Source: a virus. Taken from it: a stretch of 64,000 nucleotides of DNA. The notes under the pieces were generated by a model. It searched no databases and had not been told where the DNA came from. It saw only the letters and a list, made by a program, of their open reading frames with translations. Position 1 is the first letter of the stretch, and the number at the start of each line of letters is the position of its first letter. The stretch is taken from the IMG/VR virus record IMGVR_UViG_3300012927_000005, positions 16,449 to 80,448 of that record, one strand, 5' to 3'. Positions 25,501 to 33,624 of this stretch are shown in pieces. The position numbers were made by a program, and so were the translations under genes.

Positions 25501-27293
25501 TCTTGCATCAAAACGAACGAATCTCCTGGGTTATTTCCCATTTGTCGCAGAGAAGAAATCGCCCAATCATACCCTTGTCTTTGTTCTTTTGGTAAAGAAT
25601 CAGCCTGTTTTTGGATTTCTAAGGTAATCTGGTTAAGTTCACGTCTGTTTATGTTGGTCCCTAACCAACTATCGGGACGAACACCATCAGTTTTCTCCAG
25701 AGCACGATTAATTATTTCAGAAGCAAATGGATTCAAAACCACAGATGGAGGATGGTTTTCCGTGGCAGGAAACGTCTTGAAAGCCGCTTCTTTGCTAAGA
25801 CCCGAAGGGTCAACACTATAGTTTCCCGACTTATCTTTTGTATACAGTACCGCTGCCTTATCCGAATAGTTACTCCATTTATCAGCTAAATCTTGACTTC
25901 CTCCTGTTTTGATAATATCGTTCGGACTAATATCTTCTAAAGGCTTATCTATTTTCAGACCAAGAACTTGCTGTTCTGCATCCGCAAATTCTCCAGGTTT
26001 AAAATCTTCGGGACCGCCAAGTTTTCTTTCTGGCTGATCAATTGCATCGGCCAAAGCATTGCCGGTTTGCCTCGCTAACTCAGGATCATTTCCTGTATCC
26101 ATCGCGACCAAGAGTTTACGTGCGCTTGCATCTGCGATATCTCTGTCCGCTTTTGATTCAAAAACTTTACTAAAGCCGAGTTTCTGATCCATTTCCTCGC
26201 GGGTGGCGTTTTCCCAATTCTGGGAAGTCAAATTCGCGGCTTGGTGTGCTCCCTCGCGCTGCCCAAACGCTTCATTCAATTTCTGGTTTTCACCGGACGG
26301 TCTCAAGCGCTCTCGTTCATTGATCGACCCGCCTGCAAGTTCCCCGGCAGAGTGCATCGCGTGAGAAACACCTAACAGTCCAAGTGTTCCGCCAACTCCA
26401 CCTTCTACCATATATTCTGCCGCGTCATCGTAGCGACCTTCCTTGAGCAGATCAAAAACTTTAGGAACAGTCTGGACGGCTTGGTGTATCTGCTGTCCGG
26501 TAAATCCGGTGTCCATCAAGAACTGCGTACCCTTGGCTAGTTTCTGAGCTTTGACTGCATCCATTCCAAGATTACGGAAGACAGAAGATACACCACGGGT
26601 TACTAAATTTCCACCAGTAACATCGGCTTCTTTCAGCCCAGAATCATAGAGCAAATTCTGAAGGGAACGAAATTCATTGTACTTCATTCCAGTTGCTTCA
26701 ACTGCACCAGAAACAGACTGGCCTGTAGTTTTGAATGCCTTAGTAGCTGCTTCAGCGGCCTTACCAAACTGCGCAACCTTTTCAGCGGCTCCTGCTGCAT
26801 CTAATCCCTCGGCACCAGCCATCAAAGTACTTTTCAGCACGTTAGCGCCAGCCGATTCCAGGAATCCAGCGGTACCTAGAGTACCTACAGTCAAGAGCAG
26901 AGATAGAGGTGAAGTGAATCCCGACAAAACTTTCTCGGCACCGCGTTCCAGCCCACCAGCGCCGGGACGAGATTCTGGAATTCCGAATAAACTCTCCGTC
27001 AAGGGCTGATTAGCCAGCCGCCAGCTCTTGGCCAACAATCCTTCATTTGGATCAGGCTCGTTGTCCGTTTTCTGGACAGACTGACCGCCGAAGGCCGCAA
27101 ACGGGTCTGATGAATCTTGTGGGGCTTGAGTAGGTTGAGGAGAGGATGGAGACTCCGAAGAAAGCGCAGTACCGCCGAAGGCCGCAAACGGGTCTGATTG
27201 AGGGGGAGGAATATTTGTAGGACTTGAATTTGCCTGAGTTGGCGAAGATATAGCCGATCCGCCATACGCCGCAAATGGATCATCTTGTGGCAT
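22542..27293 (-). CDS. very large internal/ejection virion protein with HEXXH motif
   Basis: At 1583 residues it is the longest protein of the window and the last late gene, where short-tailed phages place ejected core proteins such as T7 gp16. Three DPFAA(Y/F)GG repeats lie in the first 70 residues (5-12, 34-41, 63-70) within a Ser/Pro/Gln-rich tail. Alanine-rich helices follow. A zinc-protease-like motif NHEATHTW occurs near residue 605, with FEEIGTH about 50 residues later as possible third ligand. Long helical C-terminal parts end the protein. No transglycosylase motif was evident. Ejection function is inferred from size and place. Confidence 0.65.
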   Translation of the reverse strand: MPQDDPFAAYGGSAISSPTQANSSPTNIPPPQSDPFAAFGGTALSSESPSSPQPTQAPQDSSDPFAAFGGQSVQKTDNEPDPNEGLLAKSWRLANQPLTESLFGIPESRPGAGGLERGAEKVLSGFTSPLSLLLTVGTLGTAGFLESAGANVLKSTLMAGAEGLDAAGAAEKVAQFGKAAEAATKAFKTTGQSVSGAVEATGMKYNEFRSLQNLLYDSGLKEADVTGGNLVTRGVSSVFRNLGMDAVKAQKLAKGTQFLMDTGFTGQQIHQAVQTVPKVFDLLKEGRYDDAAEYMVEGGVGGTLGLLGVSHAMHSAGELAGGSINERERLRPSGENQKLNEAFGQREGAHQAANLTSQNWENATREEMDQKLGFSKVFESKADRDIADASARKLLVAMDTGNDPELARQTGNALADAIDQPERKLGGPEDFKPGEFADAEQQVLGLKIDKPLEDISPNDIIKTGGSQDLADKWSNYSDKAAVLYTKDKSGNYSVDPSGLSKEAAFKTFPATENHPPSVVLNPFASEIINRALEKTDGVRPDSWLGTNINRRELNQITLEIQKQADSLPKEQRQGYDWAISSLRQMGNNPGDSFVLMQDRSNVQNTYNHEATHTWLDQNKLPDKVVNGFVNSPDPVVHKAVKFLLNLGYHPGELFEEIGTHLSEGGEDLKEYGDLSKAEIKDLAKKYFSLYNKDALKSLPSEHSNVQQALKDIGHANINQGAGRSVPQGTTRGLAPFQKSQHPGLPENLVELVHNAKLNDKQRTYVSKFINAYHDVAKGLTDKEQEIYQKLRDRDDQNWNEASTNGLIHDKIENHIHHVWGEDSDIGNRLIQQARTGMFDTNVTQARKRVWDTYAEGLLRGRQLVTDDPVAIIGHDLGSIQKAAANRQLIDFLRDHNVRGSDGRPLTVLSGEGHVVQNADGSDPSLMINPNRVRNIHIADHLIDQMRQSGELDRFLQRGDIVSTTSSIRPDNIDQFINKFENKATGQTPQYDAEGNDVLRKDIQTLKNVKNGTAPASALGDLNAKYVKSTYAWHPQDYVTPRDKSLSGWNWLAKTDDGTNVISRSDIKFHPEIADYMINRLGLEKSYLKENKGIGKITGPILKGGGAAKKVLLSFSPFHLQQEALRAVMMGVNPLKIHPIGELNARPDLKTTVENGLTIAPDRNAIQEHSAGVASHSAILSKIPVIGKALDWYQDFLFNRYIPSMKAQAAEMMFDKYQKAHPDWTRDAVGKATAEHVNNAFGGQNWRAMGRATATQDWFHLLALAPDWVESEARAAASMMRGGLGGRNFTREQAAKMAFGLWGVARVANLVNTGDMHLEAPFGFAVKDKDGKENIYSVRTLPTDVLHMASDPVGFLKGRMSPFARIAEEVATGRDNFGRKLQPGDLAVDIGRNMVPLPFQALGQIASGDTSSVGNVGQVLKASGITVTPYRTEAEKLASNIASEKSESGLPLNPEKLRRSQAISKFEDDIRAGNLTLAQLNDAKDFGPLTESEHKKILTNIKLTAGMDPQTARMVSHVSRLDMPSALQVWDAATPSEKSALAKTLIKKKNNYMAKAYKEMTPEERLSDPTFRRVRLLWQQNEQP
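27062..27078 (-). promoter_or_regulatory. TGTCC-N7-GGACA palindrome
   Basis: TGTCCGTTTTCTGGACA on the + strand, inside the 1583-residue virion protein gene, oriented with that gene. Confidence 0.5.
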
Positions 27294-27300
27294 GTTTTAA

Positions 27301-28908
27301 TTAACCAGGAATTATAGGTTCGCCTTCACTTGTAGTTCCACCGGATTGTTGACCTTCTTGAATAATTTGTTGGGCAGTCGGTTTAGGCTGTTGTGCCTTC
27401 GCTCCGGGATTTGCTTTAATAAAGTCATCAAGTTTAGATTGAGGAATACGGCCTGTTTTACCGTTCGACAGTGTAACGACTACTTGAGGTTCATTTGGGT
27501 TTGGTGCGACACCGGCTTGAGTAGGAGGAGCAAAAATAGAAGCGGTTATGCGGCCAATATTACTGATTTGACCTAGATATTCTTTGGCTAAATCTGTTTC
27601 CCCTGCCGCAATCGCGTTCTTGGCTGCTTCGTTATACTGTTGAAGAAGTTTAGGTGCCGATTCACTGATAATCAGACGAGAAGATGGCTTAATTTTAGTT
27701 ATATCTCCCGTTGTGTTTAGTTCCTGCATTGCCGAGTTAAACTGTTCGTCTTTCTTTTTACCAAGAGCCGCTTCTGAGATTTCGGCGTGCGTTTTCGCCG
27801 CATCTGCATAGGCTTTTGCTGCGTCTGCCGCTCTTAACTGGACTTGGGATTTTACATCCGCGATATCGGCAGTTAGTTTCTGTTTCGATAGGTTACGTGA
27901 TATAAGTTCTTCGTTGCGCTGGGTTAGGGCCGCAAACTGAGTACCATCGATATCTTTACCTACTTTGAGGTTGTTGAAAAGTTCTGGATGATACTTGTCC
28001 ATGCCGTTCTTTTTCCAATCATCCAACAAGTTCTTAGTTACTGTAAACTGTTTTTTACTGGGGTCTTCTGATTTCGGAAAAGCAGACATTATTGATTCAT
28101 AGCTGACGGTACCATCTGGATGCGTAATAGGTTTTGTATCAGTAGCTACCCAGTCTAGATCGGTACTTGAACCTTTTCTATTAGCTACGAAATCAGGAAC
28201 TTCTGATTCGGGAATCTCTGTGATAGGTTTAATACCCGCATTCAGATATACGTTAGCTTTTACTTTTCCAGCATTAGCAACCTCTTGGTGGTAACCAAAA
28301 TCAGATCCCCTTAGCTCTTGTTGTAGTTTCAAAGTCTGCAAATTGCTATTAGCCATTTGAGCTTTAAACATAACTTGTTGATTCTGAAAATTCTGAACTT
28401 GCCGTCCTTCTTCGCTTTGTTCGCGTTGATTTTTCTGCGCAGTCAACTCGTTCTGATATTCCTGCTGTGCCCTCTGGACACGTTCCTGGTCCAATTGCTT
28501 GTCACGGTCAATGACCGCAGTTCCGCCCTTCATTGCAGATGCCAGACCAGATCCTGCTGTGCGGGTGTTAGCGTTATCCGCTCCTGCTGCTCCACCTACT
28601 AAGGCGGCAGCCACGATGTTCTTGAAGAACTGCCCTGGAGTGTTCTGGGATTGCGTAGCTATCGTTCGCCCGGTAGTAGGATCGACCTGGTACTGAGTGT
28701 TCTGCCCAGATAGCACTTTAAAGGCACGGCCTATCATCGAATCGTGTGCGGCGGTTGCCTGTTCTGGAGTTGGTTGCACGGGTTGAGGTTGAGCGTTCTG
28801 TTGCACCACAGGTGCTTGCTGCATCGGCTGCGGAGGAAGGGTAGCCTGTGCCTGCGGTTGATCCGGATCGGGTAGTTGGCCGTTAGGCGTTGCCATCGGA
28901 TTGTCCAT
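27301..28908 (-). CDS. internal virion protein, 535 aa
   Basis: AGGAGG lies upstream of the ATG. The N-terminus is Pro/Gln-rich, followed by a hydrophobic Ala/Gly-rich segment (about residues 97-118) and long Gln/Glu-rich helices. Composition and position between other late genes fit an internal core or ejection protein. No domain recognised. Confidence 0.55.
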   Translation of the reverse strand: MDNPMATPNGQLPDPDQPQAQATLPPQPMQQAPVVQQNAQPQPVQPTPEQATAAHDSMIGRAFKVLSGQNTQYQVDPTTGRTIATQSQNTPGQFFKNIVAAALVGGAAGADNANTRTAGSGLASAMKGGTAVIDRDKQLDQERVQRAQQEYQNELTAQKNQREQSEEGRQVQNFQNQQVMFKAQMANSNLQTLKLQQELRGSDFGYHQEVANAGKVKANVYLNAGIKPITEIPESEVPDFVANRKGSSTDLDWVATDTKPITHPDGTVSYESIMSAFPKSEDPSKKQFTVTKNLLDDWKKNGMDKYHPELFNNLKVGKDIDGTQFAALTQRNEELISRNLSKQKLTADIADVKSQVQLRAADAAKAYADAAKTHAEISEAALGKKKDEQFNSAMQELNTTGDITKIKPSSRLIISESAPKLLQQYNEAAKNAIAAGETDLAKEYLGQISNIGRITASIFAPPTQAGVAPNPNEPQVVVTLSNGKTGRIPQSKLDDFIKANPGAKAQQPKPTAQQIIQEGQQSGGTTSEGEPIIPG

Positions 28909-29314
28909 TTTTTACCTCCTCTATAAAGTACGAAAGTCTAGTATCGCGAGTAATTGAATCATCCTGAAGGGCGTAGCGTAAAAATTTCACTACTATATCC
29001 ACGTCGTGTAAATCTTTTATACCGTAGACACCTAGAAGATTACGGATACCATCTGTAGGTTTCAAACCCGCTCTACTCTGGCCGCGTACTTTCAGTTCCA
29101 TGTCATACACAGAAGCTTTGTAGCCAGAAAGTAGCGACGGAAATACACGGCGGCCCTCGGGGTCGAGTACGTGTTTGCCGGGTTTGGCGAAGGATTTAAT
29201 TAGCAGGGGAGAGCGAATCTGGTAGGCTAGGGAGCTGGGCACGTGTATATGATGTAGGGATCCTATCGAGTCAACCAGCGCCTCGATCTTAAGTTCTTTA
29301 CTTTTCATTGTCAT
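28883..29314 (-). CDS. hypothetical protein, 143 aa
   Basis: Overlaps the next gene by 26 bases, so the two are probably translationally linked. Basic first half, helical second half. Not recognised. Confidence 0.5.
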   Translation of the reverse strand: MTMKSKELKIEALVDSIGSLHHIHVPSSLAYQIRSPLLIKSFAKPGKHVLDPEGRRVFPSLLSGYKASVYDMELKVRGQSRAGLKPTDGIRNLLGVYGIKDLHDVDIVVKFLRYALQDDSITRDTRLSYFIEEVKNGQSDGNA

Positions 29315-29332
29315 TTTCTATTTCTCAGAAAT

Positions 29333-30133
29333 TTATCCACCGTAGAAGCTACCGCCCCACGCTGGATTTGCGGAGGTGGCCCCGCTTTTATTAACTGCGC
29401 CGAAAGCCGAGCTTATTCCAGGTACGGTAATATTCGCTAACGTAGGAACTACGCCGCCAAGGATTCCGCCCACTACATTCCAAGGGCTGGATGCGTTGTT
29501 CATCGTTTGAACTTGCTGAGCGGTATTTGCTGCGGTAGATCCTGCGGTATTTGCTGCGGAGGCGTAGGCTGTAGGATTCTCCAGGGAAGCAACTCCAGTC
29601 AAACCGCTGACTGCATTGTTAAAATTCTGGCGTCCAGCTTCATAACCAGCGGTCTTGATTCCGAGCAGTTGACTAGAGGTTTGTTGCGCGGCACTCTGTG
29701 CGATTCCAGCTTGAGTTTGCGCAGCGGCACTGGAAGGAAGTACTGCGTTTCCTCCCCCGACTGCGGATGCAGCCTGACCTGCGGCTTGTGCGGCATTTCT
29801 ATACTGCGTGGCGGTTCCTGTAGTGGCTTGCGTGTTTAGCGCGTTGGTTTCCGAAGGAGAATATCCGTATTGGTTCACCCCACCTTGAAGAATTGGAGTC
29901 AAGGCAGAAGTAAGCGAACTGATGATATTTTGCTGACCAGAAAATGCAGTCCCAAAATCCTTCTGAAGAGTGTTCATGAAGTCTTGTTGAGATTGGGATA
30001 TATCTGTTAACTGGGAACCTGCGCCCTTGCAGTAGGCTATGTTGCCTGTCCATTTTCTGGACAAGTCTTCGATCAGGATATAGCAGCCAAGACGGTCGTT
30101 CCAATTGTATACAACTTTAGTACTAATCTTCAT
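29333..30133 (-). CDS. Ala/Gln-rich virion protein, 266 aa
   Basis: After a 45-residue basic/aromatic start, the sequence becomes rich in Ala, Gln, Ser and Thr with helical heptad-like runs. It ends in a Gly-rich hydrophobic segment (PWNVVGGILGGVVPTLANI). Small internal virion proteins of T7-like phages have this composition. A perfect TGTCCA-N5-TGGACA site lies in the first part of the gene. Confidence 0.5.
   Translation of the reverse strand: MKISTKVVYNWNDRLGCYILIEDLSRKWTGNIAYCKGAGSQLTDISQSQQDFMNTLQKDFGTAFSGQQNIISSLTSALTPILQGGVNQYGYSPSETNALNTQATTGTATQYRNAAQAAGQAASAVGGGNAVLPSSAAAQTQAGIAQSAAQQTSSQLLGIKTAGYEAGRQNFNNAVSGLTGVASLENPTAYASAANTAGSTAANTAQQVQTMNNASSPWNVVGGILGGVVPTLANITVPGISSAFGAVNKSGATSANPAWGGSFYGG
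30047..30063 (-). promoter_or_regulatory. TGTCC-N7-GGACA palindrome
   Basis: TGTCCATTTTCTGGACA with perfect 6-bp arms, early in the gene at 29333-30133 and oriented with it. Confidence 0.55.
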
Positions 30134-30566
30134 GTTTACTCAAGTCCGACATGCGTAACCGATATATCGGCATATCAAGTTTTTCAAATAAAGTATTCTC
30201 GGCGAATCGGTTTGTGTCCTCATTTGAGCCGAGAAAATACATTTCTCCCGTTCCCTTCATGTAGCCGATTGTCACGCAGGCTTGTATCAATTCTTTCAGT
30301 GCAGAAGCTATTTCAACGCTGGTTGAATCGGGACGAACTGCTAAAGACTCCAGCATCATAGGCTCTATAAACATTGGCTGCTGCACAGGCAAATAGGCCA
30401 ACGGACCCTTAGTATCAAATGCGCACAAAGTAAAGCTGTCCAGGTACTGTCCTGCTTCGGGGTCGAATGCGTTACCCTGGTTGGCAACGGACCACTTGAT
30501 AAAATCAGGTACATCTTCCGCTGTCGCGGGGCGTACAAAAATTGGTTGGCGATTTCTTTTAGACAT
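30123..30566 (-). CDS. GNAT-like protein, 147 aa
   Basis: Starts with a typical GNAT beginning (IFVRPATAEDVPDFIKW) and contains the beta-strand and helix order of N-acetyltransferases (ESLAVRPDSTSVEIASAL). The acetyl-CoA loop is not clearly conserved. GNAT-like proteins appear at this place among the internal-protein genes of several podoviruses, where their role is unclear. Confidence 0.5.
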   Translation of the reverse strand: MSKRNRQPIFVRPATAEDVPDFIKWSVANQGNAFDPEAGQYLDSFTLCAFDTKGPLAYLPVQQPMFIEPMMLESLAVRPDSTSVEIASALKELIQACVTIGYMKGTGEMYFLGSNEDTNRFAENTLFEKLDMPIYRLRMSDLSKHED

Positions 30567-30841
30567 TATTTCTTTGTGGCGATAATAAGTAGGTCTTGAC
30601 GAAGACCTGAGATGGCATCAGTCATCTGATCGAAACCACTTGGTATGGCTTCATTCAATTTTTCAAGTTCAGCTTGAAGGTGCGGAATATGATTTGTAGC
30701 TAAGAGCTGAACGGTAGTCTCTGTATTTTCCAGACGCTTTTTAAAGTCGAAGAATCGGCCTGATATTTTCCAGGTAAGCACGATAAGGGAAGGCCAGCCG
30801 AATAACTGGATGTGGTCAGAGACCCATACTAAAAAATTCAT
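30566..30841 (-). CDS. membrane-anchored coiled-coil protein, 91 aa
   Basis: One hydrophobic segment (about residues 3-23) is followed by a helix with heptad pattern to the end. It could be a late holin or spanin-like protein or a virion component. It overlaps the next gene by one base. Confidence 0.45.
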   Translation of the reverse strand: MNFLVWVSDHIQLFGWPSLIVLTWKISGRFFDFKKRLENTETTVQLLATNHIPHLQAELEKLNEAIPSGFDQMTDAISGLRQDLLIIATKK

Positions 30842-30878
30842 GTGTTGACAACTTATGAGAGATGAGCAAAGTCAGGCG

Positions 30879-31223
30879 CTACGGGTTTGTACTTGTCAGC
30901 GTGCCGAGGTCTACGGGACTGGTTGCGGAGATAATCCAATACTGCGGAGAAGCCCACACCTTAAGTCCTTTGTTGTTATAGGCTTCTACTGTGTAGTAAC
31001 TAGAAGCAGGAGAGAGGTTGGAATTAGCCCACAGATATTGCGTTCCGGCTACGTTTCCATTGTTATCGAGAAAAATTTTAGTGCGGATTCCAGCAGTTAT
31101 CTGTGCGTACGGAGAAACCGCGTAGGTAGAATCATGAGATAGCGTGCAGACCAGCCAACCCTGACTAAGCGGGTGACCTTCATTATCTTGGAAAATTCCG
31201 TTTGTAATCTGTGTAAGGGGCAT
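30879..31223 (-). CDS. beta-rich small tail-associated protein, 114 aa
   Basis: The pattern (DNEGHPLSQGWLVCTL...FLDNNGNVAGTQYLW...YYTVEAYNNKGLKVW) suggests an immunoglobulin-like beta sandwich. Proteins of this kind occur next to phage tail fibres. The start overlaps the end region of the fibre gene upstream. Confidence 0.5.
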   Translation of the reverse strand: MPLTQITNGIFQDNEGHPLSQGWLVCTLSHDSTYAVSPYAQITAGIRTKIFLDNNGNVAGTQYLWANSNLSPASSYYTVEAYNNKGLKVWASPQYWIISATSPVDLGTLTSTNP

Positions 31224-31224
31224 A

Positions 31225-31935
31225 TTATATATTGTAAAGAGGTAATTTGTACGCTGTCCCGTTAATGCTTAGTTGAAGGAATGCTGCTGGGTTAGCGGGA
31301 AGAGTTTGTGCTCCCGCAGTTGCTGTGGTTGCTGTAGTTGCTGCGGTCAAAATAATATCGGTAACGGTCTGGTTCGCTGTAAATACATTTGCTACGTTGT
31401 CGTACGCGATGTTTGCAGTATCACTTAATTCAGTTGAGGCCAAAGTACGAAAAGTAGGTGCTGCGGGACTGCCTGTAGTCGGTCCTGCGAAAACTGTATG
31501 AACCGTTTCGTTTGCTTTGGTAACTGTAAAAGTTCCGTTAGTTGTAATCGGAGACCCAGTTACTGTAAACTCGGATGGCATCGTAAGTGCGACTGATGTT
31601 ACCGTTCCCGTTCCAACAGGTAAGTCAGCGGTGACAAGTGCTCTAAAGGTAGGAGTAACTGCTGCGCCTGTAGTCGGTCCCGCGAATATTGTGTTGGCTG
31701 ACTGGGTTGCCAAGCTTAAAGCTAAAGTGCCTGAAGTTGTTATAGGTGATCCAGCAACCGTAAAGATTGATGGTGCGGTCAGGGCAACACTGGTGACTGC
31801 GGTCTGGAATGTAGCGTCTTCTCTTAGAAAATGCGTAGTTCCCGCCGAGGCACCAGGGTCAGGAACATCGCCAGACGCGTGATTCGGTCCAGATGCACCC
31901 ATTTGCGTGTTTGCATTAACTACTTTGATTGCCAT
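31225..31935 (-). CDS. tail fibre with FAGPTTG repeats
   Basis: Two copies of a repeat of about 65 residues contain TSVALT...GSPITT(S/N)GT and T(I/V)FAGPTTG...PTFR. This is the repeat of many phage fibre shafts and neck-collar proteins. It is likely trimeric. It has no enzymatic motif, and the C-terminus ends with a short TYKLPLY-like strand. Confidence 0.65.
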   Translation of the reverse strand: MAIKVVNANTQMGASGPNHASGDVPDPGASAGTTHFLREDATFQTAVTSVALTAPSIFTVAGSPITTSGTLALSLATQSANTIFAGPTTGAAVTPTFRALVTADLPVGTGTVTSVALTMPSEFTVTGSPITTNGTFTVTKANETVHTVFAGPTTGSPAAPTFRTLASTELSDTANIAYDNVANVFTANQTVTDIILTAATTATTATAGAQTLPANPAAFLQLSINGTAYKLPLYNI

Positions 31936-32137
31936 AGATTTCTATCGCTGGTTTTGGAGAAGCGTTATCCGGTTTAACCCAAACCCATTCGTATCCTTCC
32001 CCGATAGGCTGTATTACACCAAAGTCGTCTAATTTACTATGTAAAGCATCATCAATGTATGAATCATTTATTTTTGATTCATTATACTTAGCACACAGAA
32101 GTTTTCCTCTTCCGTGATTTCTCCAGCGTAAAGCCAC
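31916..32137 (-). CDS. hypothetical protein, 73 aa
   Basis: Overlaps the fibre gene by 20 bases and starts right after the repeat-protein gene at 32138. It has no recognised domain. It might be a chaperone or adaptor for the fibre, judged by place only. Confidence 0.4.
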   Translation of the reverse strand: MALRWRNHGRGKLLCAKYNESKINDSYIDDALHSKLDDFGVIQPIGEGYEWVWVKPDNASPKPAIEIYGNQSS

Positions 32138-32950
32138 TTAAAACACCACGCTTACTAACTGACCTGTTGGCGGTGCAACAGAAAAGTCCATTTTCCAGAC
32201 ACCTGAATATAGATTGAGAGTATAGTCGGCCAAAGGAGATACAAAAGATCGATTCACGTATACATCTACATACAAACTTGTTGGAGTTCCGCCTGTCAAT
32301 AGAAATTGGGTAGTAGCTGAATTTGATATCGGGGTAACATTGTAGTTTTCCCGAGTTAAGAAGACAGTGTTGTCGTACACAGCAAAAACTACAGAATTTA
32401 CTCCAGGAGCAACTACAAAAATAACATGCCATACTCCCGCTATATAGTTCAGCGCGTAATCAATAGTAGGAATCTGATACACACCATCTATGTAAACATC
32501 TATATAAGCCGCTTGAGGAACGCGAGTAGGAAAACTAAAAGTAGTTGCAACACCAGTTGCAGGGTTTGGAGTTAGGTAAAACATTGACCTAGCATCATTG
32601 ACCGCATACACAACCCATATTGCCTGTCCGGTTAACGGAGGAGTTACAAAAGTAATTACCGTACCAGATACGGTATAATGTATGTTGGGTTGTTGAAGAA
32701 TTCCCGCTACGTATACATCTACATAAAGGGGTAGAGGTTGTAGCGGGTTTACAACTGTAAACTGCGCAGCAACTCCGTTGGCCGCAGGTGAAACCGCATA
32801 GCAGTTTCGGTTGCCTGTGGAGGATGTTACTGCTGAAGCTATAGTAAGCGATCCACCTAATGTAACAGTTCCGCCGCCAGTAAGTCCGTCTCCAGTATTG
32901 ATAGTAATTCCGCTGTTTGACGAAATTGGATTGGGAAATAGCTGGGGCAT
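32138..32950 (-). CDS. repeat-built fibre/appendage protein, 270 aa
   Basis: After a GDGLTGGGTVTLGGS shaft-like start, three related units of about 75 residues follow. Their common pattern is Y(V/I)DVY(V/I)(A/D)G...QP..(H/D)Y with a closing VV(Y/F)AVYD strand. Such units look like small beta domains of appendage proteins. Function inferred as host binding or spacer. Confidence 0.55.
   Translation of the reverse strand: MPQLFPNPISSNSGITINTGDGLTGGGTVTLGGSLTIASAVTSSTGNRNCYAVSPAANGVAAQFTVVNPLQPLPLYVDVYVAGILQQPNIHYTVSGTVITFVTPPLTGQAIWVVYAVNDARSMFYLTPNPATGVATTFSFPTRVPQAAYIDVYIDGVYQIPTIDYALNYIAGVWHVIFVVAPGVNSVVFAVYDNTVFLTRENYNVTPISNSATTQFLLTGGTPTSLYVDVYVNRSFVSPLADYTLNLYSGVWKMDFSVAPPTGQLVSVVF
32185..32201 (-). 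promoter_or_regulatory. degenerate TGTCC-type site
   Basis: AGTCCATTTTCCAGACA on the + strand, near the 3' end of the repeat-built fibre gene. Confidence 0.35.
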
Positions 32951-33622
32951 TTAAAGTTCCATACTTACAAAAGTTATCGATACTTGAATCGGATTAGAAG
33001 TAGAAACCGGATTACTTACGACCGCGTATACATTGGTTGTAGCTGGTTCATCAGCGTTGAATCCGATTGCCATTGGTGAAGAGAACCACTGGTATTCAGA
33101 TGGAATCTGAAGCAGCCAATCACCTACAATTCCATTTGGGTTTCCTAAAGCTATTGGAACCGAAACCGGACGACCCGCATCTGCGTTGGCGGCGGCTTGG
33201 TTCGTATATAGTCTTATTCTGGCCGCCGCGTTTACTGATACGCTTATCACGCCGTAGGTTCTCGCCATGATGAGGGTAGTTTGATAAATGCCGCCAGGAT
33301 TCAAGGTAGGAGTAGTAATCGATGAAGTAAAAACTCTACCTAAAGCAGAAGTAGGGGTTGTTCCTCCTCCGCCAGAAGTTCCTCCCGACGAACTACTGCT
33401 TCCCTGTACAATGGTCGTCGTGGAGGTGTTGCCTGTAGTTAAGGAACCATACGGCAGGGCGGCGCTGATAACCTGTGCTCGAAACTGAGGAACAGCGCCC
33501 TTGTTATAGAACTGTCTCAGGTTGTCTACCGGACCCAAACCTACAGGAGGAATAGGGCAGCGTAGTACTGGACTCTTTTTATCCTGATAGCTTTGTGAAT
33601 CTTCTTGATTAATTAGAGGCAT
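32951..33622 (-). CDS. structural protein, 223 aa
   Basis: The start at 33622 lies two bases after the preceding stop; an earlier in-frame ATG would overlap it. The middle has a Ser/Gly/Thr linker (SSSSSGGTSGGGG). The C-terminal half looks like a beta sandwich. Probably a small appendage or baseplate-like protein. Confidence 0.5.
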   Translation of the reverse strand: MPLINQEDSQSYQDKKSPVLRCPIPPVGLGPVDNLRQFYNKGAVPQFRAQVISAALPYGSLTTGNTSTTTIVQGSSSSSGGTSGGGGTTPTSALGRVFTSSITTPTLNPGGIYQTTLIMARTYGVISVSVNAAARIRLYTNQAAANADAGRPVSVPIALGNPNGIVGDWLLQIPSEYQWFSSPMAIGFNADEPATTNVYAVVSNPVSTSNPIQVSITFVSMEL

Positions 33623-33624
33623 GG

